From positions 7,569,001-7,633,000 of the forward strand of contig NC_045148.1 in assembly GCF_008831285.2 (NCBI RefSeq): a stretch of 64,000 nt of DNA. Reading direction: 5' to 3'. This DNA comes from Nymphaea colorata (taxonomy: Eukaryota > Streptophyta > Magnoliopsida > Nymphaeales > Nymphaeaceae). The position numbers and the translations under genes were made by a program. The notes under the pieces are model-generated. The model saw nothing but the letters and a program-made list of their open reading frames with translations. It did not search any database and was not told the DNA's origin. Positions 37,800 to 49,119 of this stretch are shown piece by piece. Numbering within the stretch: the first letter of the stretch is position 1; each line of letters starts with the position of its first letter.

Positions 37800-38000
37800 A
37801 CATATAGCCTTGAGAGGGTTGGTGCACTGGCTTGGCTCGAATCTAGGCATCTGGCTAGCCACCTGGTGGGTACCCAATACCTGACCCAATTCAAGTCCAG
37901 GCTCGGCCCAGAAAAAAAGGTATCGGGCCGGCCCGATAACTTATCTGCCGGCCCAAGTGGGCCTGATAAGCCGGGTTCAGCTCGATAATTTTTTTTTAAT
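37800..38000. repeat. GGCCCGA-motif repeat fragment
   Basis: Dense in GGCCCGATAA, GGGCCGGCC and GGCCCAAG words, as in 39876-40175. Borders unclear. Confidence 0.45.
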
Positions 38001-39124
38001 ATTAATTTTTATTGAATTATATTTTGGTTATTTAAGAACCAATGACCTTTTTGACCTTCCCTTTTTACTTTGATTGGAGATTCTCCTTGCCTATAAACTT
38101 TATTTTCTGTAGTTAAACTCCGCACAACAATACATGTGGAAAAGGCATTCCACCAAACAAGTTTGCGGAAAAAAAGTTCATCTGGTCAAGCGGACAGACA
38201 GCTACGGCCTCCTTTTAGAATGAAAGGGGAATTTCTTTTCTCCACAAAAGCAGGCTGATCAAACATCATATCTGGAATGTCCATGATACCATCGCAAGAA
38301 TCAGCATTTACGAAACCGCCACTCGGTCCCCTCTCCCAGTATCTCCGCCCCTCTAAGCCACAAAAATAACGAAACCGCCACGCCATGGCCCGTCCGGTGG
38401 CGCGACGGAAATGAAAGACTACATACCATGCGCTTCCGGCGGAGGGCGAACATTTTAATAAAGTCTAGAACCAGGGACAATTTGGTAATTAGGAGAATTA
38501 GGATTGCTTGAAAATGGCAAACATTAAACTGAGGCAACAAAAAAACAAAATTATGACAAAAATTTCCTAGCTCTACAAATAAAAAATTCATGTATCTTAT
38601 CTAAAAATGATGATATTTTTGACTCGTGTCATAAATTTAAAACCATAATTCGACCCCTCTCATGAAAAATTCTTGACTTCGTCTCTGCTGATTGCGGCAT
38701 GCGGCATGCTGTTCTTTCGAAGCCTTTTAGCTGTAGAAGATCAAGAGTTACAAATAGTGGTTCAAATGGAGCACATCCAATTTGTGAAAACACAGGGGAA
38801 GAGATTTTTTTCACCGGAATAAACAATTTTTATTCCGGAATCAGATTTCATGTACAAGTTGTGTTGTCCTTTTCCAACAGCCTGTTTTTGTAGAGAGAAG
38901 AAATTCCATTTTTCAGGCTTTCTTTTCGTGTCACCACGTGAAAACTTTTCCCCAAACGTGTTTGGTGGAATGCTTTTTCGGCGTGTATTGTTAAGTGGAA
39001 TCTCAACTACGGAAAATAAGGAAAGCTTCTACGAAGCACGCTTCGGAAATGACCGAAGCGATCTCTGTAAATAAAAAAGGATTCTCCCCCGCAAAGGTAA
39101 AAGTGGACGGTGGAAAAGTTCTTT

Positions 39125-39264
39125 GGTTCTTAAATAACCAAAATATATTAAAAAGTTTTTGGTTTGGAAAAGTTGTTTGGTTCTTAAATAACAAAAAAAT
39201 TTTAATATATTTTGGTTATTTAAGAACCAAAAACTTTTTAATATATTTTGGTTATTTAAGAACC
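39125..39264. repeat. perfect 38-bp inverted repeat with 64-bp spacer
   Basis: The left arm (39125-39162) begins GGTTCTTAAATAACCAAAAT. The right arm (39227-39264) is its exact reverse complement. The spacer contains a further partial copy of each arm (GGTTCTTAAATAAC at 39179 and ATATTTTGGTTATTTAAG before 39227). The whole 140-bp unit could fold as a long hairpin or alternative hairpins. It adjoins a third copy of the end block of the segmental duplication (39205-39720). Confidence 0.9.
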
Positions 39265-39720
39265 AAAAACTTTTTGCACTTTCATTGATGGGAGAGTCTC
39301 CCTTCTAATAAACACAGGATCGCTTTGGTCATTTCAGAAGTCTCCTTCTTTGAAGTTTTCTTTATTATCCGTAGTTAAAATTCTGCTTAACAATACGTGT
39401 GGAAAAGGCATTCCACCAAACAGGTTTGGGAAAAATTTTCATTTGTTGACATGGAAAGAGGGCTGCGGAGCCCCTTTTTAGTAGTGTTGTGATGGAAAAG
39501 GGAATTTCTTTTCTCCACCGATCAAAAGCTACAGCATTACTTATACCTGAATTCTCTCGATGATACCCTTGGAAGAGCGAATATTTGCGAAACTGCCACT
39601 TGCTTCTGTCCTCTCCGCGCTTCTACCCTGTCAAAGCCACAAAAATAACAAAAATGCCACGGTCCAAAACCGTTTGCTTTTCCCAATCAAATCTCTTTAC
39701 CACGTTCCTAAAACCATTAA
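39205..39720. repeat. third, partial copy of the segmental-duplication end block
   Basis: Similar to 38020-38420 and 52190-52570: shared words include ATTTTGGTTA, CCGTAGTTAAA, TGTGGAAAAGGCATTCCACC, GAAAGAGGGCTGC and GCCACAAAAATAAC, in the same order. This copy lies in tandem just after copy A, so the block exists three times in the window. Confidence 0.65.
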
Positions 39721-39875
39721 ATTGGACTTGTCATTTCATTTATTTATGAAGATGGGTACCAAAATTATTAATTAACAATTAATTTCTCCTACATCAAATA
39801 TGATAGCGGGTATGCATCAAACTCAAGTTCAAGTTAAAAGGGGTGCATCATAGAACCATATAGGTCCTAAAACAA

Positions 39876-40175
39876 TAAGCCTGGGCATCAAGCCGGCTTA
39901 GCCTCATAACAAGTCGGGCATGGCCGGCTCAGTCCAATAACAAGTTGGGTCTGGGTCGGCCTGACATCAAAAAATTGAGCTCGGTTCAATTAAATTTAAA
40001 AATATATTTTAATATAAAATAATATATAAATATAATTAATTATAATATATATATACATATTAAAAATAAATTATCAAACCCGAATCTAGCTTATCGGGCC
40101 CACCGGGCCTACCCGATAAGGAGTCGGGCCGAGTATCAGGTACCCGGGAGCAGCCCAACCGGATGCCCAGCCTTA
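39876..40175. mobile_element. hAT-like MITE with GGCCCGA-type interior, 300 bp
   Basis: Left terminus TAAGCCTGGGCATC; right terminus reverse-complemented TAAGGCTGGGCATC (13 of 14). Flanks are TAAAACAA (39868-39875) and TAAAACAG (40176-40183), 7 of 8 identical. The GC-rich subterminal parts contain GTCGGGC/GGCCCAC/GGGCCTACC words, with an AT-rich centre. Non-coding. Confidence 0.65.
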
Positions 40176-40272
40176 TAAAACAGTCCTGAACACACTAACC
40201 GAGCTAAACAGTGAATCCACAAAGGGGCAGAGAAAAGAGGTGGCTTTCACCTCACACATACCACCAAAAATA

Positions 40273-40515
40273 TTAGGGTTGGCGTCAGATTCATTAAAAT
40301 CGAAATCAGGTTCAAATAACATATGATCTGAAATTTATATATGATCGGGTCAGATATAGATTTCCTGTCGGATATAGAATTAGGATTTAGATTCGGCTAT
40401 GCGACTGCATGTCATGTTCATATCAAATTGGCAATTGGATTCAGATGTGTTACTAGATTCAATTCGATAGGTGGTGGTGATCATGGTTGATATCTAATTC
40501 ATTTACATCTCTGCT
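40273..40515. repeat. TCGGAT-motif repeat, decayed
   Basis: GATTCAGAT/ATCGGGTC words are bounded by TAGGGTTGGCGTCAG and TTTACATCTCTGCTA, weakly inverted. Same family as 43545-43942, but no convincing target duplication. Confidence 0.42.
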
Positions 40516-40519
40516 AGTT

Positions 40520-41130
40520 GATCTCTTTGATTCTTATGCACCAATTTGTGCTGCTATTAGCATGAATTGGCCTTTTTCTTAGGTTGCTTTATATTAAAAA
40601 TCTGTAAAAGAAGACTCCATATCGGCTCTAGACCTTGAAATAATTTCCAAGGAGGTCAAGAACTTGTTCACGTAAGCTGCATTTATTGCCCATGTCGTTT
40701 TTCTTGGCTACTCAAGCTGATCGACAGTTTTGGTCAAAAAGAAGTTATGTTCTCAGACGATCGACTTAGAACTCTCAAATTAGATGATCTCTGTCAAATC
40801 ATGGTGATGATCCCGATGATACCATTGATCCAAACATATAATTGCATCATTTTTTTTGGCAAGAATTTTTTTCATGGTAACTCAGATTTCAATTCAGATG
40901 ATCATGGAACCGACTTGGTTTTGAGATGGAAATTGATGTTGTCCAAATAGTTATTTTTATCTTGAAAACTTTTCGCCGTGTTTGAATGGGGGTAGTATAA
41001 ATGTTACCAACAAATCATGTTCTCCACATGTTTGATGAGACTTCTCAGAAAAGATAGAGGTCACGAGAACAACAACCCTCAATTCAATACCATCCACTAA
41101 AATCGAACCAACTACATGGTCGAACCGGCT
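40520..41130. other. intergenic, nothing recognised
   Basis: AT-rich, no credible coding frame; a 67-codon frame at 40747 has no motif. Confidence 0.4.
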
Positions 41131-41140
41131 GTATTACCCA

Positions 41141-41320
41141 CAGGGGTGGAGGGAGAGGGGCCCGCCTAGGCCATGGCCCCACCCCGGCCAATGAAAAAAA
41201 ATAAATAATTTTTTTTAATTGCGCCAAGTATTTTTTGAATTTGAATTCAATTGGCTCTACCCGGATTCAGAGGTTGGACTGTCGGTCCGGCCATTAAAGA
41301 AAATCCTGGCTCTGCCCCTG
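41141..41320. mobile_element. hAT-superfamily MITE, 180 bp, complete
   Basis: Begins CAGGGGTGGAG and ends CTCTGCCCCTG. An exact 8-bp duplication ATTACCCA flanks it (41133-41140 and 41321-41328). The CAGGG...CCCTG termini and the 8-bp target are hAT hallmarks. Read from its right end, the sequence matches 48052-48150 for about 100 bases, so the family has at least two copies here. Non-coding. Confidence 0.88.
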
Positions 41321-41419
41321 ATTACCCATGACTTGGTCTGCAATATAAAGAGAGAAGGATAGATACGTGTGAAGCCAGACCCAATGTATGGCCCACATGG
41401 GCCCTAGCCCTACCTCAAT

Positions 41420-41515
41420 TAAAAAAAAAATTATATGTAAATTTTGATAAATTTCACTTGCTTTATATAAAAAAATTTTAAACATGATATTTCAACTTTA
41501 GTCAAAATTTAAAAA
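41420..41515. repeat. inverted fragment of the 43088-type hAT interior
   Basis: ATTATATGTAAATTTTGATAAATTTCACTTG and what follows is the reverse complement of the interior of 43088-43279 and 46320-46440. No ends found. Confidence 0.45.
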
Positions 41516-41916
41516 ATTTATATGAGAGTTTCCTAACAAAAAATGTTCAGTTGGATGCCAACATTCTGCTCATAATTTTAGACACCCTGCTTACATGGGT
41601 TTTCTCGCATAGTTTAATATGCTTTTAGGGCACATGATTAATTTAGCTTTTCACACTTTTTTTTTTTCAAAGTAGAAACACAGTGTGAAAGGCACTTTGT
41701 TTAATTTGTACTAGAGATTATCATAAAGCTTTTCTTTGTAAGTATTTTCTTTAATTATTCATCAACTTTATAAGTAGCTTTTAAGACCGGATCATTGTCA
41801 TCCAAGAAAAGACTAGGTTATGTAATTCCCATCCTGATAATGGGGTAGGGGTAGATTTTACTTTCTTAAAAGCCGAATGGTGCAAGGGCTGGTATGCGGT
41901 TAGTTTATGTTTCATG

Positions 41917-42266
41917 CATAGTCACAAAAAACAAGGTTTTTTTTTAAAAAAAAAACATGATAAATTAAATGTCCATTTAAAAATTTAAAAAACGTGTTTT
42001 TTTGAAAAAAAAAAACTCATTTTTTTTTATTTTTTTATTTTTAAATATTTTTAATGTCAAACAGTTTTAATCTCATTTTTTCTTTATTTGTTGCAAATCT
42101 ACTTATCTTTTGATATTTGAGTTATTAGTTTCTCACTTATTTTATTTTTCTCTTATTTTCATTTTTTTTAAATTTTTAAAAAAATATTGTTTTTTTTTTC
42201 AAACTCACTATATTATACTCAAGAAAAACCTTACTATTTAACTCTGATACGTTATTTGTAACTATG
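41917..42266. mobile_element. hAT-like MITE, CATAGTCACAA family, 350 bp
   Basis: Begins CATAGTCACAA and ends TTGTAACTATG. Flanks are GTTTCATG (41909-41916) and GTTTCAAG (42267-42274), 7 of 8 identical. The interior aligns with 14900-15211 throughout. Different target sequences at the two copies show independent insertion. Confidence 0.72.
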
Positions 42267-42269
42267 GTT

Positions 42270-43079
42270 TCAAGCTTTGATGGTGTCAACTTCATGTGTT
42301 TAAAAAAATAGACACCAGTATGCAAGCTAAAATATAACAGATGTATTATCTCGAAATATCTAAAGCAGACCTAGTACCATATGGGATAAAGAAAACATTT
42401 GAGGCTTCATGAGACGAAGCTTAAGTAATTAGGTTTTTTTTATATCCAAACACGGTTAAACGCAACACATTTTTTTGTTTTTTGATTTCTTTCTTCAATT
42501 AAAAGCAAAACTAGACCATGAACAAATTTCTTATATCTTATCAAATGGTCATTTCTTTCATATTTGAAAAAAGGCTTAGAACTCAACTTTCAGTACCAAA
42601 AAGGCACTTTTCCACTACTTTCTAAAAGTTGCACTTCTTACATTTATCAGCCAACTTTGTTACAACTTGTCTCTTAAATATGCCGGCGGCTCTAAAATCA
42701 TTCACATTCACATTATTTTAAGCAAAGAAAGTTACCAAGAAGACATCATGATTGGAAACATAAAAGTTGCTTTATAATGAAAATACAAACCAAAAGAACT
42801 TTGTTCATCTTTGGTGAGAGTGACTTGTGAACATCTTGACATTAAAGAGCTAAGATCCCCAAGCCTTGCAATTTGCGGCCAATAATAAGAAAAGATCTCT
42901 TGGCCAATTGAAAAAAGAAAAAGAAAAGTTGTTTCATAAAAAGCAACACTCCGATTTTATTAAGTTCCTAAGACGTTTAGATAAAGTAAATCTCACTCAC
43001 GTCACTTGTTTTTCTACTCATTATCCGAAACAGTTAGCTTAATCAAGAAGCAAAGCAAAATGAATCTTCTACCCAACAG
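42270..43079. other. intergenic, no gene seen
   Basis: AT-rich, stop-rich in every frame; no delimited repeat found. Confidence 0.4.
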
Positions 43080-43087
43080 AGTACGAC

Positions 43088-43279
43088 CATGGTGCCGAGC
43101 AAGAAATTTTCCATGAGGCGGGCCGAATTAAATTTCAAAATTTTGAGTAGGGCCGAAATATCATTTTCAACTTTTTTTATATACAACAAATGAAATTTTT
43201 TAAAATTTATATGTATATTAAAAAAAAATTTTGAGGCGGGGCCAAGGCCCATGCAGGTCCTACCTTGCCTCTGCTCCTG
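43088..43279. mobile_element. hAT-like MITE, 192 bp
   Basis: Begins CATGGTGCCGAGC and ends CTCTGCTCCTG, a diverged CAGGGGCGGAG-type terminus. Flanks AGTACGAC and CGTACGAC match at 7 of 8; alternatively GTACGACCA is a 9-base direct repeat around a slightly shifted element. The interior (TTTCAAAATTTTGAGTAGGG ... GAGGCGGGGCCAAGGCCC) is shared with 16100-16210 and 46320-46440. Confidence 0.62.
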
Positions 43280-43544
43280 CGTACGACCAATATTAAACAC
43301 AATCACTTAGATCTACTATTAATGTGCTTGTACTTTCAAATCATTTTCTTCTTTTTTAGAATCCTTATTCTGGGACATATTAACTTCGAGGCGAGGGACT
43401 TTAGTATCTAAGATTGTGAGAAAAGTTGTTAAGTGGTTGGTTGTCTTTCTTCCTACTTTTTTCTAAAGCTTAAATTGAACCTGCAAGAGAGTGAGCTACA
43501 ATCCGTCAGCAAGGTCATTACAATTAAAATCACTCCCACATGCG

Positions 43545-43942
43545 TAGGGATGTCAATATATCCGATTTGAATCTGAAAAAAAAAAAAAAATCTGATTATG
43601 AAATTGGATCGGATTCGAATTGAATAAATGGCATCTGAACGATTCGGATTCGGATATTCATAAATATCTAATCGGATTCAAATACAGATTGTATCAGATT
43701 CATTTTTAGACAAACATCCAGTATCTAATGCTATTAAAATTTGAAAATTGGCAAAATCCGGTTCAAAATTTGAATTCGGATATAAATATAAAAATTGGAT
43801 TTGGATTGTAAAATCAAATTTTGGATCGGATTCATATATCACTTTTCTTTATTCGAATTCAAATATGAAGATATGAATATTCGAAAAATCAGATATGATT
43901 AAGGATATATCTGATCCAAAATCTGATTCATTGACATCCCTA
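43545..43942. mobile_element. hAT-like MITE with TCGGAT-motif interior, 398 bp
   Basis: Begins TAGGGATGTCAA and ends TTGACATCCCTA, a perfect 12-bp inverted pair. Flanks are CACATGCG (43537-43544) and CACATGTG (43943-43950), 7 of 8 identical. The interior is almost wholly degenerate repeats of ATCGGATTCGAAT-like words on both strands. Relatives, mostly incomplete, are at 3661, 31556, 40273, 46620 and 63949. Confidence 0.7.
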
Positions 43943-44337
43943 CACATGTGAGGACACATGTGTCTTAAGAATGATGAATTGTAACATCTCAAAAGTTTAG
44001 ACTTACATTTAAGATTGTGAATAATCTTGTGGGAATTATAAATGAAAATATCAAGTGATTGACTGTTCTAATCTGTAGAACCCAAACTACTAAGAGACAG
44101 ATTGGGATCAGTCGTTATAGCACTAATCTTTCCTCCAATCCTGCAGGAAAATAAAGGTTTTCTCGCCAGCTCTTCCAAGTTTAGAGTACACACAAGTGGG
44201 AGAAATTTAACTTTTTGAATGCAAGTTTAGTATCCCTTTAGGCCTTAACTTCTTGCCTAATTATCAACAAAGTCAATCTTAGTAGAGATTTATCCCAAAT
44301 CCAACACTTCTATATGCCACTAGACCAAAAAATAAAA

Positions 44338-44367
44338 AATAAAAAATAAAAAATAAAAAATAAAATA
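44338..44367. repeat. (AAAAAT)n short array
   Basis: About five units of AAAAAAT inside duplication copy B, close to its left limit. Confidence 0.8.
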
Positions 44368-45186
44368 AAAAACTCAACTAAGACAGATTCATGTTTTCGT
44401 GGGTTTTCTAACATGTAGATTGATATGTGACAAGTGAACATCGACCACTTGGTGTTTATATTAAGAGTTATTAGATTTCACATCCGTATTTGTTGGAACT
44501 CCAGCGAACTACCATGAATTCTCCATTTTTCTGTAATGTTAAGTTTCCTCTTCACCAACAAACTAATAATAATAATAAATTAAGTGAATAAATCAAACTA
44601 GGTGAAGCGTTGAAACTGAGGTGAGATCAAGGCTGATACGCCAATAACAAAATCTAGAACTCACTAGTTCCATCTTTCCACGATCTACTATTATTTTATG
44701 AGCTTTGTTAGTTTTGTATGAGAATTTTTTATTTGGGCCTCATTTTTCAAGAAAACTGCATACTTTAGTTGAATTGAAGAGCGACAGTAACAGAAAAGCT
44801 AGAACTCGCTGGGGCCTTCTTTCCGCATTATTTTATTATTTTATGAGCTTGCTACTTTTGTATGGGGATTTTGTATTTGGGAATTGGCTTTTACTTTATA
44901 GTCCTCACATAAAACCTTGATTTTCCAAGAAAACTGCATGGTTTGGTTGAATTAGAGGGCCACTTATGTGTTAACCTTATTTTGCCAACCACCTGATCCC
45001 ATGCATCTGTCGGTGTCTGATGTATGGCATCAGGTGATTATTGCATTTTACCTGCGACGAAATAATAAGTGTGTTAATGCATAATCGACCTCATTTAAAC
45101 ATTAATCTACTATATTAAATACTATAAACTAAGTATAGCACTTTAAGAAGAAGTTAAATGTGGAATTTAACTATGAAACTAATCGG

Positions 45187-45400
45187 CATCACTACCCCGT
45201 GGGGTGGTAGCGTACTGGGAGGCAAGGTGGTCTGCCTCCTTTAAGGATTCAGGTTCGAGTTTTGGAGTGGTTACACTCACGTTCCAGTGTGCTTTACATC
45301 TGAAGCATAAAAAGTTTCGAAACATGCTCCCTGAAAACTGAGGGGAGCAGACACAAAGGGAGGCAGTGACCTCTCTTAAGGGCGGAATCTATGTTTAATC
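45187..45400 (+). mobile_element. tRNA-derived SINE (head with A and B boxes)
   Basis: TGGTAGCGTACTGGG at 45205-45219 fits the internal RNA polymerase III A box and GGTTCGAGTTT at 45252-45262 the B box, 33 bases apart as in a tRNA. A tRNA-unrelated body follows (GCTTTACATCTGAAGC...). The sequence does not fold as an intact tRNA: no matching acceptor stem. The 3' end and target duplication were not identified, and the matching place in duplication copy A lacks it. Confidence 0.6.
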
Positions 45401-46319
45401 ATGTTAAGATCCTCTAGATAAGCACCAAACTTTAAATGAAATTTCCTACTTCTGATTATCAGGAGAGTTGTGATCTCAAAAAACTAATAAAAATATCTTC
45501 TGCTTGCGGAGTATACCAATTTTTTTTTTCTTATTATTAATTGGTTGAGTAAAATTAATGCAAGGAATGTATGTCATAACAACAATAATATATCAAACAA
45601 AGATGTTCGGTATGTCATATCCATTTGTATTGCACTGCCTAAAGAAAAATAAAAATTTCTAAGGAATTAGTTCTTCTTCTTTCCAAAATAGCTGCCGACT
45701 TGGATTTTTCCTTTGTTGCTAGTTCCCAGAAAGACAGGCGGCTAAGTAAATTAGGACCCCGATCCAGTTCACCTCATTTAGGTGCAATTTCTCCTCTTGT
45801 TAGGTAAACCCAAATTTAGGTGATTTTTCTATGTCATGTAGGCAAGTTGCTTACTTACATAATAAATTTATCCATATCCAACTTTGGTGGATGGGCTAAT
45901 GTTTACCAATCTGTTGCAACGGTCTACCGTATTCAAATATAAATTATTTTGACGCAAAATCATCCAATCAAACAGAATACCAAATTCATACGCAATTTAG
46001 TTCAAACTAGAAATAATAATAATAATAATAATAATTTAAGGGACATTTGACATGGATATATGCTTGTAGCGCGTTGTACATTGGGTGCAAACCAATGTAG
46101 CGGAGTTAAAACCAGTTTCCGAATCAAAACGTTATAAAAAATATATGTTTAGGAAATTTTATCTTTTAATTAACCAATCAATAATAGCAAAATAAATAAA
46201 TAAGAAAAAAGTTCCAAAAAATGGAAATATAGAAAACGTTGCGCCTTATGAATGGGGCATATCAAAGCAATATTGAATTGATTTTTTTTGAAGAACGTAA
46301 CATAGTTTGCCACTACAGA

Positions 46320-46550
46320 GCCAGAAGTTTTTTTTAGGAAGAGGTCGAATTAAAGTTTCTAAATTTTGACTAGGGTTGAAACATCATTTTTCATAAAACA
46401 AGTGAAATTTTTTAAAATTTACATATAATTTAAAAAAAAATTGAGGTGACATTATCAAATTTTACTTGTTTATATACAAAAATCCTTCAAGATTAAACTT
46501 TAAAAAACTAATGCCCCTTGGCCAAAAAAATTCCTAGCTCCACCATGGAT
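46320..46550. mobile_element. hAT-like repeat, composite
   Basis: CAGAGCCAGAAGTTTTTTTT on the left and CCTAGCTCCACCATGG on the right are degraded CAGGGGCGGAGCC-type ends. The first half matches 43088-43279; the second half contains the same words in reverse, suggesting a nested or inverted pair. Confidence 0.5.
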
Positions 46551-46619
46551 TGAATCCGACATAATATGAACCGTTGACATGGTCTCCAGATCACAAACTT
46601 GGGCATGATTTCTCCCAAC

Positions 46620-46975
46620 CAGGGATGTCAATATATCTGATTGGAATAGGATATCTGATCGAACCGATCCGAAAAAATCGGATATGGAAAAAAATTTAAT
46701 ATCCATTAAGAAATCAGATCGGATTCGAAATCAGATTCAGCCATACATAAATATCTGATCGGATTCAGTTATGGATTCGAATCGGACTTATTTTTGGACA
46801 AATATCCTATATCTGATACTATTACATTTTGAAAATTGGCAAAATCCCGTTCAAAGTTCGGATTTGGATTCAGATATGAATATAAAAATTAGATTCAGAT
46901 AGGACTCAGATCGTAAAATCGGATTCAAAAACATATATGATTGAATGTATATCCGATCTGGTGACATGCAATTTT
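46620..46975. mobile_element. TCGGAT-motif element, right end damaged
   Basis: Starts CAGGGATGTCAATATATCTG, matching the left end of 43545-43942. The interior is the same degenerate TCGGAT words. The right end is GGTGACATGCA where the intact copy has TTGACATCCCTA, so it is mutated or truncated. Confidence 0.58.
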
Positions 46976-48051
46976 TATATTGAATACATAGGCTCATCCG
47001 AGCTCTTGCGTATACTCAAGCGGATGCGGGAGCACATGAAAACAAGACACGCACATGATGGATTTGGAAAAGCAAAAGAGTGAGTAGAAAATTATCTTTG
47101 GATTCTAAATTCTTGAAAGAAGACAAAGCATGCAAAAAGTTTCCTTCATGATATTGTTCCCTTTCTACAAGATTGTTCTTTGAGTGAAAAATTAAAATCT
47201 GCTGTCAATCGAGTCGCCCTTGCAAACACTTTTAGTCACAAAATTTGCTTGTTCAACTCACGCTGTTCTGGTGTGTTCTTCATTAGCAAGTTCTAAGTCG
47301 TGATAGATCCATTAATATATAAAATTTTAATGAAGTGAGGTATTAATTTACAGATATATGCACTTTATATAGGTTTTTGTTCAAACGTTCAAATAATTTT
47401 ATAAGTCACAAAGGACTTGTCTTTGGATCTAAATGAAGTAATCCAAGATATGGTTTCTAGTTCTTTCTCATCTTTTGTTGCTGATAAGGTGAATATCAAT
47501 CTTTAATCTGATAAACTACAAACTTATAAATGAGACACATTGGCCGCATTTTTTTCTTGCCAATGTATTTAACGTGATTTTTTTTTTTTCAAAATCTGCA
47601 ATTTAAGTGAACCGAAGGCTAATCCGATTATTCAAGTGAAAGCCGAAGTCTCCCCGTTCTCTCTATTCTCTTTGATTTTAGTGCTTCGAGGTAATGAAAT
47701 TGATGTCTTTCTTTTTGCAGTACAGAGAGTTAACGTCGGCAAAGTTCAAAATGGCTCTTCATTACTCATCCCATTTTGTTGACCTTCTATTTTTTAAGAA
47801 CATAGTTCAAAGACGTTGGTTGTAAGTCAAAACAAGAGTTCCAAAGCTCATTGCCTAAAAAAACATTTTTTCGTCATTTAGAGAGATTAGAAAACACCAA
47901 GAACTTAAAAAACTTATGATTATCATTTATATGTATTAATTCTTAAAATTTTCATAATATGGGATAGGCTTACTCAAATAAATAACAATTATTTATTAAA
48001 AATAGTCGATTTAAGGCATGAAAGTAAGTACTGAGTCAGGTACTATAAATA

Positions 48052-48150
48052 CAGGGGCGGAGCCAGGATTTTCTTCGGTGGCGGGTCGACAGTCTAACCT
48101 CTAAATCTGGGTAGGGCTAACTGAATTCAAATCTAAAAAATACAATGGCT
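48052..48150. mobile_element. truncated copy of the 41141-type hAT MITE
   Basis: CAGGGGCGGAGCCAGGATTT and about 80 following bases align with the reverse complement of the right half of 41141-41320. The other end is missing. Confidence 0.65.
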
Positions 48151-49119
48151 CGTATTTGAACTCAAGATGTGTTTCTCTAGGTTGAAAACTAAGAAAAGAA
48201 TCCTTATTTAAGTTGATGAGTAGATAGATATGCATGTCGAGGAAGAATCCAGTTGGATTACAAAAGTTTTTGAAGTCTCGTAGTTGAAAAAGCATGAAAG
48301 GCTGTCACACTTTGTCGTCTTTAGATAAGCATAAGGAGTTTATATGATTCTTTTGCGTATACCAATTTGCTTCCAATTTTCATTCAAAAACCAGCTCAAC
48401 ATGATAATGTGCATCAATACCCACAATTTAAAAGTAATAAAAAATGAGAAACTTTTAGAAATTATTTGTCACAAGACAGGAATTTTCACCGTGATGATTT
48501 TTAATGCCTCGAAAGTACTTTAATTTCAAAGTATAGGAAACACATATGGTTCCTTGTTGGCGACTCATAATGCGAGCCAAAATTCAAATCTAACAAAAAA
48601 TCACGAACATTTAAAAAAGAAAAAAACTATCTTCTTTTCTTTTCTTTGATCATGTGGATTGATTTTTATTAAAAAATCATGAGAAAGAGAAAGAAATATG
48701 GAAATGGCATTTTTGCCCTTATTCTAGAGATTTCTTGCTCTTGGGGAACGTTATTTATTTATTTTTCCCAGCGGAGAAGTAAAATTGAATTCCCAAGCTG
48801 GACGTCACTGCCTGGTAAAAAGGCACGCAACCGCACCGACCACATTCCCTTTGTCCTCATTCACGCGTCCCCCCACTTGAAAATAATTCAGGTTTCCGAG
48901 GGTCTTCGGGTAATTTTGATGACACTTTTGGCCCTCCCTTTCTTGGTCGGCCGTTGCAAACTTTCCCAAGGCACCGTAGCACCTTTGCCCAAAAGGACCC
49001 AAAAAATAGGTGCGTCCACTCCGGAGTGAGTTTTAAAATTAAACCCTCACGTTCTTGTGCGACCACCTTTTCCATTTCCTAAGTTCTTTATGTCAGCTTT
49101 TGTGGCTCAACTACCATTA

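Larger units (their letters stand above)
30880..38600. repeat. segmental duplication, copy A (gene-less)
   Basis: This stretch is collinear with 44390-52803. Matching anchors in the same order include ACCACTTGGTGTTTATATTA (30959 and 44443), AACAAAATCTAGAACTCACT (31171 and 44646), the CACCGACCACAT...GGTTTCCGAGGGTCTTC block (34183 and 48833), ACCCGATCCGTTTTAG (35567 and 50527), GGGACCCATTTTCCATG (35911 and 50967) and a final block of about 550 bp (38050-38600 and 52200-52803). The copies differ by many substitutions and by private insertions. No coding sequence remains in copy A. Confidence 0.75.

Noticed and set aside
45187-45262. Intact tRNA gene at the A/B-box pair
   Set aside because: No acceptor or anticodon stem can be paired and the body continues without an end; a SINE head fits better.
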